A stretch of 64,000 nucleotides of DNA from Mycolicibacterium gadium (GTDB lineage Bacteria > Actinomycetota > Actinomycetes > Mycobacteriales > Mycobacteriaceae). Under the pieces are notes generated by a model that worked only from the letters and a program-made list of their open reading frames with translations, had not been told where the DNA came from and did not search any database. The DNA lies in contig NZ_AP022608.1 in NCBI RefSeq assembly GCF_010728925.1, positions 3,410,001-3,474,000 of the forward strand. Direction: 5' to 3'. Positions 1 through 8,199 of the stretch are shown one piece after another. The number at the start of each line of letters is the position of its first letter. Position 1 is the stretch's first letter. The position numbers and the translations under genes were made by a program.

Positions 1-294
1 ATCATCGTCGGCTGGCACCGTTGGCCTCGGAGCCGGGCCATCCAGCGTCGCTGGTTGCACCCGGACGCCGCTGATTGAGAAGTCTCCGGCCGCGTCCTCG
101 ATGGGAGATGGAACTGAACCACTCACCCACCTGTTACGCCTGGCGAGCAGATCTGCGAGGCGTAGCTGTTCCCTCAGCACGCGCGTTTGATGTTGGCCGA
201 GAACTCGGCGCTCCGTCTGGGAGCCCGATTTGACCGTAACGACTACGTTCGGGCCCTCGACGTCAACCAACCACTCATCGTCGGACTGGCTCAT
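1..294 (-). CDS. hypothetical protein, 3' end outside window
   Basis: An ATG at 294 (minus strand) opens a frame that stays free of stops for 98 codons and runs off the left edge. It begins MSQSDDEWLVDVEGPN, with a Val-rich patch, then an Arg/Leu-rich segment that could be helical, then a Pro-rich tail. The only upstream purine run is a weak GGGG about 10 bases before the ATG. I recognise no family. It lies on the far side of the tRNA-Arg fragment, so if that is an attachment site this gene would be element cargo. The reading frame is plausible but unproven. Confidence 0.4.
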   Translation of the reverse strand, partial: MSQSDDEWLVDVEGPNVVVTVKSGSQTERRVLGQHQTRVLREQLRLADLLARRNRWVSGSVPSPIEDAAGDFSISGVRVQPATLDGPAPRPTVPADDD

Positions 295-570
295 CGCACA
301 CCGCCCCGAATCGCCGGAACGGTGCTGTCGTTAAGCGCCCGCGATAGACTCGTCACGCACGCAAGATCGGTGGTTTCCATATTCGCCTCCGTGATGAAGC
401 CCTCGGTTGCAGCCGGGGGCTTCGCTCGTTAATGAGCCCGGAATCGAACGCTGATCTGTGGTCGGTGCCTGGTCGGTGAATCTGCGACACGCCATGGTTT
501 CGGGTGGCACCGATTGGCGCCATATCGCCAGTTCAGGACCACTTTCGAGACTGTCACCAGATGAGCTTGC

Positions 571-617
571 AGGCTCTCCTAAAGCCGGTGTCGCAGGTTC
601 GAATCCTGCCGGGGGCA
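571..617 (+). other. 3' half of tRNA-Arg (CCU), candidate attachment site
   Basis: The stretch contains an anticodon loop CTCCTAA (anticodon CCU, Arg) with a partly paired stem GGCT/AGCC. A full T-arm follows (GCAGG-TTCGAAT-CCTGC), then the 3' acceptor strand CGGGGGCA. The 5' acceptor strand and a proper D-arm are absent upstream, so this is not a complete tRNA. A lone 3' half from anticodon to acceptor end is the classic footprint of site-specific integration into a tRNA gene. In that model the element lies to the left (lower coordinates) and the intact tRNA lies beyond it, outside the window. A run of T follows directly. Confidence 0.65.
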
Positions 618-638
618 CTTTTTGCTTTGTATGGCGTC

Positions 639-759
639 GGGTGATGCTTGACGTTTTCTATGTCGGTTGATGGCTGACAGTGTTTCGGCTGATGCTTTAC
701 ACCCACTTCGGTTGATCCTTGACACTCCCGAGATGAGGGAGTTGAGCGTGGCTGAGCAG
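639..759 (+). mobile_element. truncated insertion-sequence end with four direct repeats
   Basis: Four copies of a motif close to GGTTGATGCTTGACA start at 639, 665, 687 and 710, spaced 22-26 bases. They are followed at 733 by ATG encoding MRELSVAEQ, which I associate with the N terminus of mycobacterial IS481-like transposases. After codon 9 the resemblance stops. Repeated transposase-binding boxes just before the transposase start are typical of some insertion-sequence ends. I read this as the left end of an element whose body has been lost. The family assignment is from memory of similar starts and is uncertain. Confidence 0.4.
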
Positions 760-1081
760 CCCGGCTTCGAGTCCTGTGCCGGTCCGGGTCTGGCGGAGCC
801 CCGCCGACTCGCAGCATGAACGGTCTAGGTCGCCGGCCAGTTATCCGACGTCGCGTGATAGCGGTGTGGCATCATCGGTGTTGAGTGCATTGCTGAAAAG
901 GGGACAGCAATCCACCGGGGCCACCGGTTCTTTTCCAGGTGCACGCGCGTAGCGGGCTCCGGATCGTATGCATAGTCTGACCGTGCCAACGCACATTCAT
1001 AGACCACGCGGTGCATTTTCACTGTGCGCTCCGGCTGGGTTGATCTGGTGCACATAGCAGTTCGGCGACGGAGTTGATTCG

Positions 1082-2344
1082 ATGGCCGCAGAGATTGATC
1101 AGTTCGCTCTAGCTGACGCTCGCACTCAGCTGTCCGAAGAGGTTCTGAGCCTGACCGGTTCACTCGACATGCGCCGAACGGCGCTCCGTCTCATCAGCAT
1201 GTTCCGGCCGCGGCTGGCCGACTGGGCCGTGCTGGTCATCTCTGACAGTGTTTCCGGCGGGCTGATGCTGTTCGGCGGCAGTGACGGCGGTTCCGGCACT
1301 GTCGTCGAGCGCGACTCTGTTGTGGGGCCGGGGCTGGACCGAGTCCTGCGGACGGGCCGCACCGAACTGTGCGTCGCCGCCGACTCCACCGACGAGCTGT
1401 CCAACATGGTCACCCACCGCGCGCTCGTCGCCGAGGCAGCTGAACTGCGTCCCGTGACATTGCTTGGTCTCGGCCTTACTGCACGCGGCACCACGCTCGG
1501 GGCACTGGTGATCGCCCGAGGCTTTGGAGGAAGCTTCGATGACGACGAGATTGCCTTCGCCGAGCAAATCGCCGCCCGCGCTGCGCTGGCACTCGCTTCC
1601 GCGCGGATGTACGAGGAACGCAGCCTCATTGCATCAGAGCTTCAGCACTCCGTGCGCCCACGCAAGCTGCCCGAGATCCCCGGGGTGCGCATCGCCGCGA
1701 GCTACCGGCCCGCCGCCGAGCACCTGGATATCGGTGGCGACTTCTACGACGTCTACGGGACGGGTGACGACTGGCTCATCTCACTCGGCGATGTGTCCGG
1801 AAAAGGCGTCGAAGCAGCAGTGCTGACCGACCGCGCCCGACAGAGCATCCGCACAGCGGCGCATTTCGACCGCTCCCCGACAGTAGTTCTCGGCGCGCTC
1901 AACAGCGTGTTCTACGAGGCGGATTACGACCGCTTCGTGACCCTCGTCTGCGCACGGATGCGCAGCGCGCCCGATGGAAGCGACGCGGAGATCGAGTTGG
2001 CTGTGGCCGGTCATCAGGCGCCAATAGTGCTGCGCGCGAACGGACGGGTGCAGAAAATCGACGTCTCGGGTATGGCGATCGGGCCTACTCCAGACGCGCG
2101 TTATCAGGCGGCGGCCGTCCGCCTGGATCGCGGCGACGCCATGCTGATGTTCAGCGACGGTCTCGATGAGGCCGAAGGTGAGGACGGGTTCTACGGCGTG
2201 GAGCGGCTGGAGGCGTTCCTGCCCCCCTACGCCGGAGCTTCACCGGAGGTGATCTGCGATGCCGTCGAACAGAGCGTTGTCGAGTACCTCGACGGTCGCA
2301 ACCATGATGACATCGCGCTGCTAGCCATCACTTGCGGTACATAG
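1082..2344 (+). CDS. GAF-PP2C (RsbU/SpoIIE-type) serine phosphatase
   Basis: A 420-residue cytoplasmic protein. Residues about 25-175 look like a GAF sensory domain. Residues about 190-418 are a SpoIIE/RsbU-type PP2C phosphatase with its metal-binding aspartates in place: IGGDFYDVY (Asp220), GDVSGKG (Asp237), FSDG (358-360) and NHDDIALL (407-414). Such enzymes dephosphorylate an anti-sigma-factor antagonist in partner-switching stress pathways. No STAS or anti-sigma gene is adjacent, so the partner must be elsewhere. It is followed after seven bases by a cobalamin-binding protein, and the two are probably co-transcribed. Both lie between the two tRNA fragments, so they are likely island cargo. 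Family assignment is firm; the signal sensed is inferred. Confidence 0.9.
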   Translation: MAAEIDQFALADARTQLSEEVLSLTGSLDMRRTALRLISMFRPRLADWAVLVISDSVSGGLMLFGGSDGGSGTVVERDSVVGPGLDRVLRTGRTELCVAADSTDELSNMVTHRALVAEAAELRPVTLLGLGLTARGTTLGALVIARGFGGSFDDDEIAFAEQIAARAALALASARMYEERSLIASELQHSVRPRKLPEIPGVRIAASYRPAAEHLDIGGDFYDVYGTGDDWLISLGDVSGKGVEAAVLTDRARQSIRTAAHFDRSPTVVLGALNSVFYEADYDRFVTLVCARMRSAPDGSDAEIELAVAGHQAPIVLRANGRVQKIDVSGMAIGPTPDARYQAAAVRLDRGDAMLMFSDGLDEAEGEDGFYGVERLEAFLPPYAGASPEVICDAVEQSVVEYLDGRNHDDIALLAITCGT

Positions 2345-2351
2345 GTCCGAC

Positions 2352-3356
2352 ATGCTGGCAAGCTACGAGAACGCAGCCGAGTCCGGCGACACCGCGGTGA
2401 TGATCGCGTTGGTCAACGACATGCTTTCCGCTGGTACTCCACCGGTCACCGTGTTGACCGACGCCATCGCTGCGGCACAACGTGCTGTTGGCGTCCGATG
2501 GACACGCGGCGAATGGACCGTGGCCCAGGAGCACGCGGCGACCGCGATGGCCGTTGCCGCGACGAAGACGGTGATGAAGTATGTCCGCCGGTCACCGGCC
2601 ACCCGCGGGCGGCTCGTCGTGGCGTGTGCAGAACGGGAATGGCACGCCCTTCCGGCGATGATCATCGCCTGCGCTTTGAGTGCCCACGGCTGGGACACGA
2701 CCCTGCTCGGAGCATCGACGTCAGCACTGCGGCTGAACCAGTACATCCACGACCTTGGACCCGAGGCGGTCGCCGTGAGCTGCTCAATGCTCGGAGCCCT
2801 ACCCGCGACCAGGCGGCTCATCGAGGCAAGTACCGCAGCGGGAGTGCCGGTGGTCGTGGGCGGCGCGGCATTCGGTGATGACGATGTACGTGCCCGGGCG
2901 CTGGGTGCGACGGCATGGGCTCGGGATGCTGAGGGCGCGGTCGCCGCGATGGAGGGGCTTCCGGCAGTCGTGTCACCGGCGCCGCCGCTGCCTGAGGGGC
3001 CGGCTACCGAGCAGGCCGCGTTGGAACTTGATCGCCGTCGGCTGTTCGCGCTGCTGCGCGAGCGGTGGTCGCTGACGGCCGCGTTTCTCGTCGCAGGCGA
3101 GGCCCCTTCCGCCGTCTCGCTCACTGATGCCGAGGACGTGCTGAACTTGGTCTTGCATGCCGTGTCGGCGGCACTCCTAACGTGTGATCCGCGCCCGGTG
3201 GCCGAGACTTTCACCTGGGTAGCCGATCTGATGCAGAACCGTGGCGTAGACATAACGGTGGTTCGTGAGTTGGGTGAGTTACTCGCCGCCGCGCTTCGGG
3301 ACTACCCGCAGGCCCGGGGACTCGTATTGCAACACTTAGCAGATGGTCTTGCGTGA
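2352..3356 (+). CDS. cobalamin-binding sensor with CarH/LitR-type Wx9EH motif
   Basis: A 334-residue protein. Residues about 1-80 form a helical B12-binding-associated domain with Trp50 followed by nine residues and Glu60-His61. This is exactly the Wx9EH signature of light-sensing adenosylcobalamin domains such as CarH. Residues about 85-205 are a Rossmann-like B12-binding domain: the usual E/DxHxxG appears as Glu96-Trp-His98-Ala-Leu-Pro101, keeping the histidine that ligates cobalt but with Pro for Gly. A C-terminal helical domain (about 225-334) is unassigned, and there is no MerR DNA-binding domain. It therefore cannot act as a CarH-type repressor and probably signals through protein contacts, most simply with the phosphatase encoded just upstream. 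Light sensing is inference from the motif. Confidence 0.8.
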   Translation: MLASYENAAESGDTAVMIALVNDMLSAGTPPVTVLTDAIAAAQRAVGVRWTRGEWTVAQEHAATAMAVAATKTVMKYVRRSPATRGRLVVACAEREWHALPAMIIACALSAHGWDTTLLGASTSALRLNQYIHDLGPEAVAVSCSMLGALPATRRLIEASTAAGVPVVVGGAAFGDDDVRARALGATAWARDAEGAVAAMEGLPAVVSPAPPLPEGPATEQAALELDRRRLFALLRERWSLTAAFLVAGEAPSAVSLTDAEDVLNLVLHAVSAALLTCDPRPVAETFTWVADLMQNRGVDITVVRELGELLAAALRDYPQARGLVLQHLADGLA

Positions 3357-3488
3357 TGCGGTGGATGACCATCCTGCGCTGGTCTTCTGGTTCGAGGATT
3401 GCACTGGACCCCGACCCATTGCGCGATATCAGCCAATGGAACGTTGCTGTCCTGCAAGAGTTTCAACGCGTCAGCATCTCGCAGGCCG

Positions 3489-3673
3489 CTACGTCGTCAT
3501 GACGATGGTGACGACGATGCCGATGAACCACAGCCAGAGAAGTCACTGAACGCCTGGGTGATCTCCGGATCACGCTGCCCGGCCCGAAATGCCGCCGCTG
3601 CCAACGCCATCAGCGAGAACATCATCGCCGGAGAGAAGATCGCGGCGGCCAGCACCTGGGTCAGCGTGAGCAT
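3489..3673 (-). pseudogene. remnant of a two-span membrane protein, frameshifted
   Basis: Reading leftward from an internal Met at 3673 gives a hydrophobic segment (MLTLTQVLAAAIFSPAMMF), a short charged loop ending GQRDPEITQAFSD, and then low-complexity Ser-rich sequence. Shifting the frame by one base just after FSD restores a second hydrophobic helix (LLWLWFIGIVVTIVMTT) followed at once by a TAG at 3489-3491. This strongly suggests a real membrane protein that lost a base, or a sequencing error. Upstream of 3673 the frame is unconvincing, so the start is unknown. Family not recognised. Confidence 0.4.
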
Positions 3674-3984
3674 CCCCCATTGCGTCGGGAGGCGCGAGCG
3701 ACTTACGGCCGGATACCGCTGACAGGCCAAAGTTGGGCGCCGGTCATGCCGGTGAGAACCGACTAAACGACCGCCCCGCGCTGCCAGCGTTTCCGTTCCG
3801 TGTTGGGCCAGCAAACCCGTCAGGGTCTCCATCGGGTCTCCACACTCGGGCGAGTTGCAGTTAACTGCAGCCGCCTTAGGCCGACCGAAGACGCTTCCCA
3901 AATAGCTACAGAAACGTGGCTCTGGCTGGGCTGATCTGAGCTAGCCCAGATCATCGCCGCAGGTCAGAGTTAGCCAGTGACGTT

Positions 3985-4027
3985 CTCTTGATCAGCGAGT
4001 CCGGGGTTCGAAAACCCTGACGGGGCA
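3985..4027 (+). other. 3' half of tRNA-Lys (CUU), candidate attachment site
   Basis: The fragment starts at the anticodon loop CTCTTGA (anticodon CUU, Lys), continues with the 3' strand of the anticodon stem (TCAG), the variable loop GCGAGTC, a T-arm (CGGGG-TTCGAAAA-CCCTG, with one extra A in the loop) and the acceptor 3' strand ACGGGGCA. The matching 5' acceptor (GCCCCGT) and D-arm are missing upstream. Forty-three bases from anticodon loop to acceptor end is the usual core shared by phage or integrative elements and a tRNA target. The element would lie to the left and an intact tRNA-Lys further left, outside the window. Confidence 0.7.
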
Positions 4028-4233
4028 CAGATTTCAGTCGAACTTCACTCGAATCGCGGCTCGGCATTCGTCGGCCGGGGTCGACCACGCGGCCCCGATG
4101 GGCCGCCGTTCACCCACGGCCATGCTCATCCAGCAAAAATTATCGCCGTCATAAATTTTCTCCTCTATTCCGGTCATCGTCCCAGTTAGACGCGCGTAGC
4201 GTCGGCTGCTGATCACCGGCAAGGAGGAAGCAA

Positions 4234-7056
4234 ATGAGCGCTGCAAGCTACATCGGTCGAATCGGGGGGTTGGCAGTGGCTCTCGGGGTGGGCGCCGCGA
4301 TCTTCTCCGGCCAGGGAGTTGCCAACGCGACACCGGCCAGCGACGATTCCTCGCAAAACGGCGGCGACACCCAAGGCGGGGGTACCACCACCACAAACGA
4401 CACCGTCAAGCCCCGTCCCCGCAAAATCGACCTCAAGCTTCCGACGCTCGCCGACGTCGGCGGGCGCCACCTCACAGGCCCGATATCCGCCTCTCAGACG
4501 ACCGCAGCGATTCCGAACCAGATCGCCGAGACCAAGAAGCGTGTGGCCGATGCGATCCAGAACGCAGCCGACCACACCGTGGTGCGCTCGACGAGGCCGC
4601 TGACCGACCGCCCCGCTGCGCGGACCGACCGCGCCGATGCACCGACATCACCTCACGACGATTCGGGCAACGGTGCGGCACCGACCACCAACGTCGTCGC
4701 CAACCAATTCGTGAACACCGCAACGGCGGTGAAGGATTGGGTCGCGTCTTCTCAGGCAGTCGCCGGACGGTCCGCGGTGACCACGCAGACGGTCTCGACG
4801 CCACTGTGGACTCCGCCGCGTATCGTCACCCCACCGGGCACTGTGTCGGCACCGTCGACGATCACCCGTGCGACGACACCCTTGGCGGTGGCGCTCAACA
4901 TCGCCAATCCGTTGGCCGGAGGCGCGCCCGGGACGCCCGCCGGCGTGGACTCACCGTTCGCGCTGATACTCGCGGGGGCGGCACGCCGCGAGATCGGCAT
5001 CGAATCATTGACGTCGCAAGCGGTTTTGGCGCCGACAGCGACCTCGCTCATCTACGACCCGACGATTTCGCTCGTCAACGGCGTCATCAGCGGGGACAAC
5101 ACGGCAAATCATGAAGACGGCGTGATTTATCTCGTCGCCAGCCAACCCAGCGGCGGCGGCAAGGTATTCCTCGACCCGCAAGGCAATTTCACCTACCTGC
5201 CTGACTTCTCGTCGGTGCAAGATCGCAGCCAAACCGAAACGTTCGGCGTGGTCGTCGCCCAGCCGACGCCGTTCGTCGCGACGCTCCTGGGCCTCCCGCT
5301 GTTCGGGGCGATCTACCAACCGACTTTCGCGATCCTCTACTCGACTCCCGGGGTGGGCGCGGCGATGGCGCCGCTCATCGGGCCCTCCCTGGTCACTGAA
5401 GAAACGATCGCGGTGCAGCAGTACGCGCCTGGCGAGCAGCCCGTCGCGTTCACGGTGATGATCGCCTCACCCGTCGACGGAGCGCTCATCAGCACCAACT
5501 ACTTCCCCGCCTACTCCGTCGCGGCTGACCCCACCGGCAACACCACGGCACCCACAGTCCTCAACGGCCCAGGCCTGGCGAGCGCAGGCAACATCGATCC
5601 GAACGCGCCGAGTACGGTCGATGGCCTGGTGCCAGGCATCAACTTCCTGCGCGAGGCGGGCTACAACGTCGTCACATGGGACCCGCGAGGCGAGTTCGCC
5701 TCCGGCGGCGTGCTTCAGCTGGACTCTCCTGAGTTCGAGGGTCGAGACGTGGTCGGCATCATCGATTGGGTCGTCGACAACGCCGACTTCACCCATCCCG
5801 CCTTCGACAACGATTCCGAGACCGACAACAACCCGTCCGCCGTGCCGGGTGACGACACCGATCCGGCCATCGGCATGGTCGGCGGATCTTACGGCGGCGG
5901 AATCCAATTCGCCACCGCCATCAACGACCGGCGCATCGACGTGATCGTGCCCGGAATCGCGTGGAACTCACTCGAGGATGCCCTCTATCCCAGAGAAGCC
6001 TTCAAGACCTCGTACGCGTCGCTGTTGCTGCTTTCGCTGGTCGCATCGGGGGCCAGGATCAACCCGCAGCTCTACACCGGCATCATCACCGGCGACGCTC
6101 TGGGTGTCCTCACGCCGAGCCAGATCGCCCTGCTGCGGCGTAGCGGTCCCTTCGATTTCATCGACCAGATCGACACGCCGACGATGTTCATCCAGGGCAC
6201 CGTCGACGTGTTGTTCCCGCTCGATCAGGCCCTAACCAATGCAGCCACCATCGGAACGCCGGCTGAGGACATCAGGATGATCTGGTACTGCGGCGGCCAC
6301 GGCGTGTGCCTGACCGAGGACGCGGACCAGCTCGCAGACCAAGAGGTCCGGCTGCGCGAGAACACGATCGACTTCCTCGGCAACTACCTGTTGGGTCAGG
6401 ACAACGAGATACCGAAGTTCCAGTTCGTCGACCAGAACGGTCAGTGGTACACGTCCGACCTCATCCCGACTGACACCGGCTTCTACACCGGCGGCACACC
6501 AATCGTCGCTTCTCAAGCCGACGGCGGCCGCCTCTTCTTCACGGTTTTCACCAGGGGATCGGGTCCGCAGACTTTGGCGGGGTCGCCGCAATCGCTGGGT
6601 CTGGCCGCGCCAGCGCCGGAGGAAAATTCCATCACCGTGCCGATTCAAGCCGACGTGCCGGTGGGCGAGAGCACGACGGTCGTGGGAGCGCCGACGCTGT
6701 CGTTCGACTACTCAGGCGTCGGCCTCACCCGCCACGTCTTCGCGCAGATCGTCGACAAGAAGACCGGTCTGGTGGTCGGCAACATCGTCACGCCGGTTCC
6801 TGTCACGCTCGACGGCACGGACCAGCATGTCGACATCGCGATGGAGAACATCGTGTGGACGTACACGAACACCGGCGATCCCGCGACGTCGAACGTCGAC
6901 GATCTCGAACTACAGATCACCGGCACGGCGACCCCCTACGCGAGCAACTTCGCCTACGGTGTCATCGACATCAGCAACGTGACCATCTCCCTGCCGACGC
7001 CGGGAGTTGCAGCCAATGTCGAGCCGGAAGTGACCGCAGCTCTGATGGCCGTCTGA
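4234..7056 (+). CDS. secreted alpha/beta hydrolase, CocE/X-Pro dipeptidyl-peptidase-like
   Basis: A 940-residue exported protein. AAGGAGG stands seven bases before the ATG, fixing the start. Residues about 10-33 form a signal peptide (GGLAVALGVGAAIFSG, then a likely cut after ANA). A Thr/Pro/Asp-rich low-complexity linker runs to about residue 240, typical of mycobacterial surface proteins. A short beta module of the kind seen in Ig-like/VCBS repeats follows (about 285-330), then an alpha/beta hydrolase with nucleophile Ser552 (GGSYGG), acid Asp658 (GTVDVLFP) and His689 (GGHGVC). The C terminus (about 750-930) looks like the beta jelly-roll of CocE/NonD enzymes. Probably a cell-wall-associated esterase or peptidase; the substrate is unknown. 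Confidence 0.82.
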   Translation: MSAASYIGRIGGLAVALGVGAAIFSGQGVANATPASDDSSQNGGDTQGGGTTTTNDTVKPRPRKIDLKLPTLADVGGRHLTGPISASQTTAAIPNQIAETKKRVADAIQNAADHTVVRSTRPLTDRPAARTDRADAPTSPHDDSGNGAAPTTNVVANQFVNTATAVKDWVASSQAVAGRSAVTTQTVSTPLWTPPRIVTPPGTVSAPSTITRATTPLAVALNIANPLAGGAPGTPAGVDSPFALILAGAARREIGIESLTSQAVLAPTATSLIYDPTISLVNGVISGDNTANHEDGVIYLVASQPSGGGKVFLDPQGNFTYLPDFSSVQDRSQTETFGVVVAQPTPFVATLLGLPLFGAIYQPTFAILYSTPGVGAAMAPLIGPSLVTEETIAVQQYAPGEQPVAFTVMIASPVDGALISTNYFPAYSVAADPTGNTTAPTVLNGPGLASAGNIDPNAPSTVDGLVPGINFLREAGYNVVTWDPRGEFASGGVLQLDSPEFEGRDVVGIIDWVVDNADFTHPAFDNDSETDNNPSAVPGDDTDPAIGMVGGSYGGGIQFATAINDRRIDVIVPGIAWNSLEDALYPREAFKTSYASLLLLSLVASGARINPQLYTGIITGDALGVLTPSQIALLRRSGPFDFIDQIDTPTMFIQGTVDVLFPLDQALTNAATIGTPAEDIRMIWYCGGHGVCLTEDADQLADQEVRLRENTIDFLGNYLLGQDNEIPKFQFVDQNGQWYTSDLIPTDTGFYTGGTPIVASQADGGRLFFTVFTRGSGPQTLAGSPQSLGLAAPAPEENSITVPIQADVPVGESTTVVGAPTLSFDYSGVGLTRHVFAQIVDKKTGLVVGNIVTPVPVTLDGTDQHVDIAMENIVWTYTNTGDPATSNVDDLELQITGTATPYASNFAYGVIDISNVTISLPTPGVAANVEPEVTAALMAV

Positions 7057-7148
7057 CAATCCGCCAACTCAGGGCCGAACGCAGAGCACCGGTCAAAGAG
7101 GTTCGACTCGCCGGAAGCACCGACCGCTGGTTTTCTTCGGCTGGAGGT

Positions 7149-7682
7149 TCACACGTCCTTCGGGTGATCGGTGACACCCTCGAAATGCGGCTGGTTTGCC
7201 CGCGCCCGGGACTGCGCGACGTCTGCCTGCTTCCTGGCGTCAGCGGCCAGGGCTCGGGCTGCGGAGGCCAGCGACTCGGCGGCGACGGCTTCCGCCCGAG
7301 CGCGCGCTTCCGTGATCATCTGCGGCCACTTGGAGCTGCCCGGCAGCCTGAATCGGCCCATTCGCGACCGGAGATTCCACCTCGGGGCCCCGCCCGCCGC
7401 GCTCGCCGCGTACTCGCCCGGCGTCTGCTGATCCGCGTAATACTCGATCACGATCAACGCGACGCCGATGAGCAACAGCAGTGGCACGAAGAGCAGAGGG
7501 AGCATAGCCACGCCGGCCAGGGCAATGATCGTCAACGGCACCGCGATCGCCCCCACGGCCCACGGATACTGCTCGATGAAACGGAGAACAGCGGCCCGCA
7601 GTGCGAACAGCCGAGCAGCCCATAGCCGGCGATCCGGCCAACTAAGGGCCCCCCTGGGAAACTCCACGATCGGTTCCTTCAT
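7149..7682 (-). CDS. two-span membrane protein of unknown function
   Basis: A 177-residue protein. A basic N-terminal region (to about residue 40) is followed by a long hydrophobic block (about 41-82) that should form two closely spaced membrane helices. The C-terminal third is a soluble tail rich in Ala, Arg and Glu (about 118-160), predicted by eye to be one long helix or coiled coil. No enzyme motif is visible. It is convergent with the large hydrolase gene and separated by about 60 bases from the next minus-strand gene. Product real on codon pattern; function unknown. Confidence 0.65.
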   Translation of the reverse strand: MKEPIVEFPRGALSWPDRRLWAARLFALRAAVLRFIEQYPWAVGAIAVPLTIIALAGVAMLPLLFVPLLLLIGVALIVIEYYADQQTPGEYAASAAGGAPRWNLRSRMGRFRLPGSSKWPQMITEARARAEAVAAESLASAARALAADARKQADVAQSRARANQPHFEGVTDHPKDV

Positions 7683-7740
7683 CGAGTGTCGGCCACCTCA
7701 TTGTGACACGTCATGAGGTCGATGCGCGGGATCCGCACAA

Positions 7741-8199
7741 CTAACGACATTCCGGGTGGAGCAGTGAGTGCGCGATCCTTCCACGCTCTGAACGGAATTC
7801 GTGGGCGGCCCGTCGCAGCGGCTCGATCGTGGCATCCGGGTGCACGATGACTCCGCCACCGGAGGGGATCCCGAGCCCGGCGACCGTTCCGTCGAGCAGA
7901 TCAATCGTGCGCGCCAGCCGCGCCCACCCGGCGCGCTCGTCATGTGTGTCGACGACCAGGCGGACAAGCCCGAACACCTCGAACGGCGTCGATGCATTCG
8001 TCTGGCCGAGACCGTAACATCCCAGTTGCACCGCGCCTGCTGAAATGCCCACCAGCACAGCGCCTTTAGCGTATCGGCCCAAGATCACGTCTTTCATGCC
8101 AGTGTCTTCCATCGTGGCCCAGCCAAGCTGAACATCGCCGCCCGCGAAACCGTCGAGGGCGCGATAGACCGGTTGGAATGGTGGCGCCGGCTCGGTCAA
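7741..8199 (-). CDS. short S51-peptidase/cyanophycinase-like protein
   Basis: A 152-residue protein with the nucleophile elbow of S51 peptidases (VGISAGAVQLG, Ser at about residue 53), preceded by a stretch typical of that family (MKDVILGRYAKGAVL). Full S51 enzymes have roughly 70-80 more residues before this point, so the N-terminal half of the Rossmann-like domain is missing. The only start that fits is a TTG at 8199 overlapping the TGA of the upstream membrane gene (TTGA), which suggests translational coupling rather than recent truncation. It may be an inactive or repurposed fragment of a dipeptidase. Existence fairly secure; activity doubtful. Confidence 0.6.
   Translation of the reverse strand: MTEPAPPFQPVYRALDGFAGGDVQLGWATMEDTGMKDVILGRYAKGAVLVGISAGAVQLGCYGLGQTNASTPFEVFGLVRLVVDTHDERAGWARLARTIDLLDGTVAGLGIPSGGGVIVHPDATIEPLRRAAHEFRSERGRIAHSLLHPECR

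Larger units (their letters stand above)
295..1081. other. long region without intact gene: island debris
   Basis: I see no convincing intact gene here. The region holds the 3' half of a tRNA-Arg gene (571-617), four imperfect direct repeats with a cut-off transposase start (639-759), and the upstream region of the phosphatase gene at 1082. Reading frames crossing it are short and one simply translates the tRNA fragment. The last 60 bases carry GGAG eight bases before the ATG at 1082, a usable ribosome binding site. Confidence 0.6.
3357..4233. other. long region without intact gene: broken membrane gene and tRNA-Lys fragment
   Basis: No intact gene is supported. On the minus strand 3489-3673 shows remains of a two-span membrane protein with a frameshift, and 3985-4027 is the 3' half of a tRNA-Lys gene. 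Downstream of that the sequence becomes more AT-rich (about 4133-4180) and leads into the strong ribosome binding site of the gene at 4234. The right border of the island probably lies at 4027. Confidence 0.6.

Noticed and set aside
571..617. A complete tRNA gene
   Set aside because: The 5' acceptor strand and D-arm are absent upstream; only the anticodon to acceptor part is present.
331..618. Minus-strand reading frame starting MPPAGFEPATPAL
   Set aside because: This is the well-known false translation across the 3' end of a tRNA gene; it covers the tRNA-Arg fragment and has no other support.
639..724. CRISPR-like array
   Set aside because: Only four imperfect 15-base repeats with spacing of 22-26 bases and no cas genes. 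They lead into a transposase start, so an insertion-sequence end is a better reading. No CRISPR array is seen elsewhere in the window.
1000..1081. Cobalamin riboswitch ahead of the sensor/phosphatase pair
   Set aside because: No B12-box-like conserved sequence or extended pairing was found in the short upstream region.
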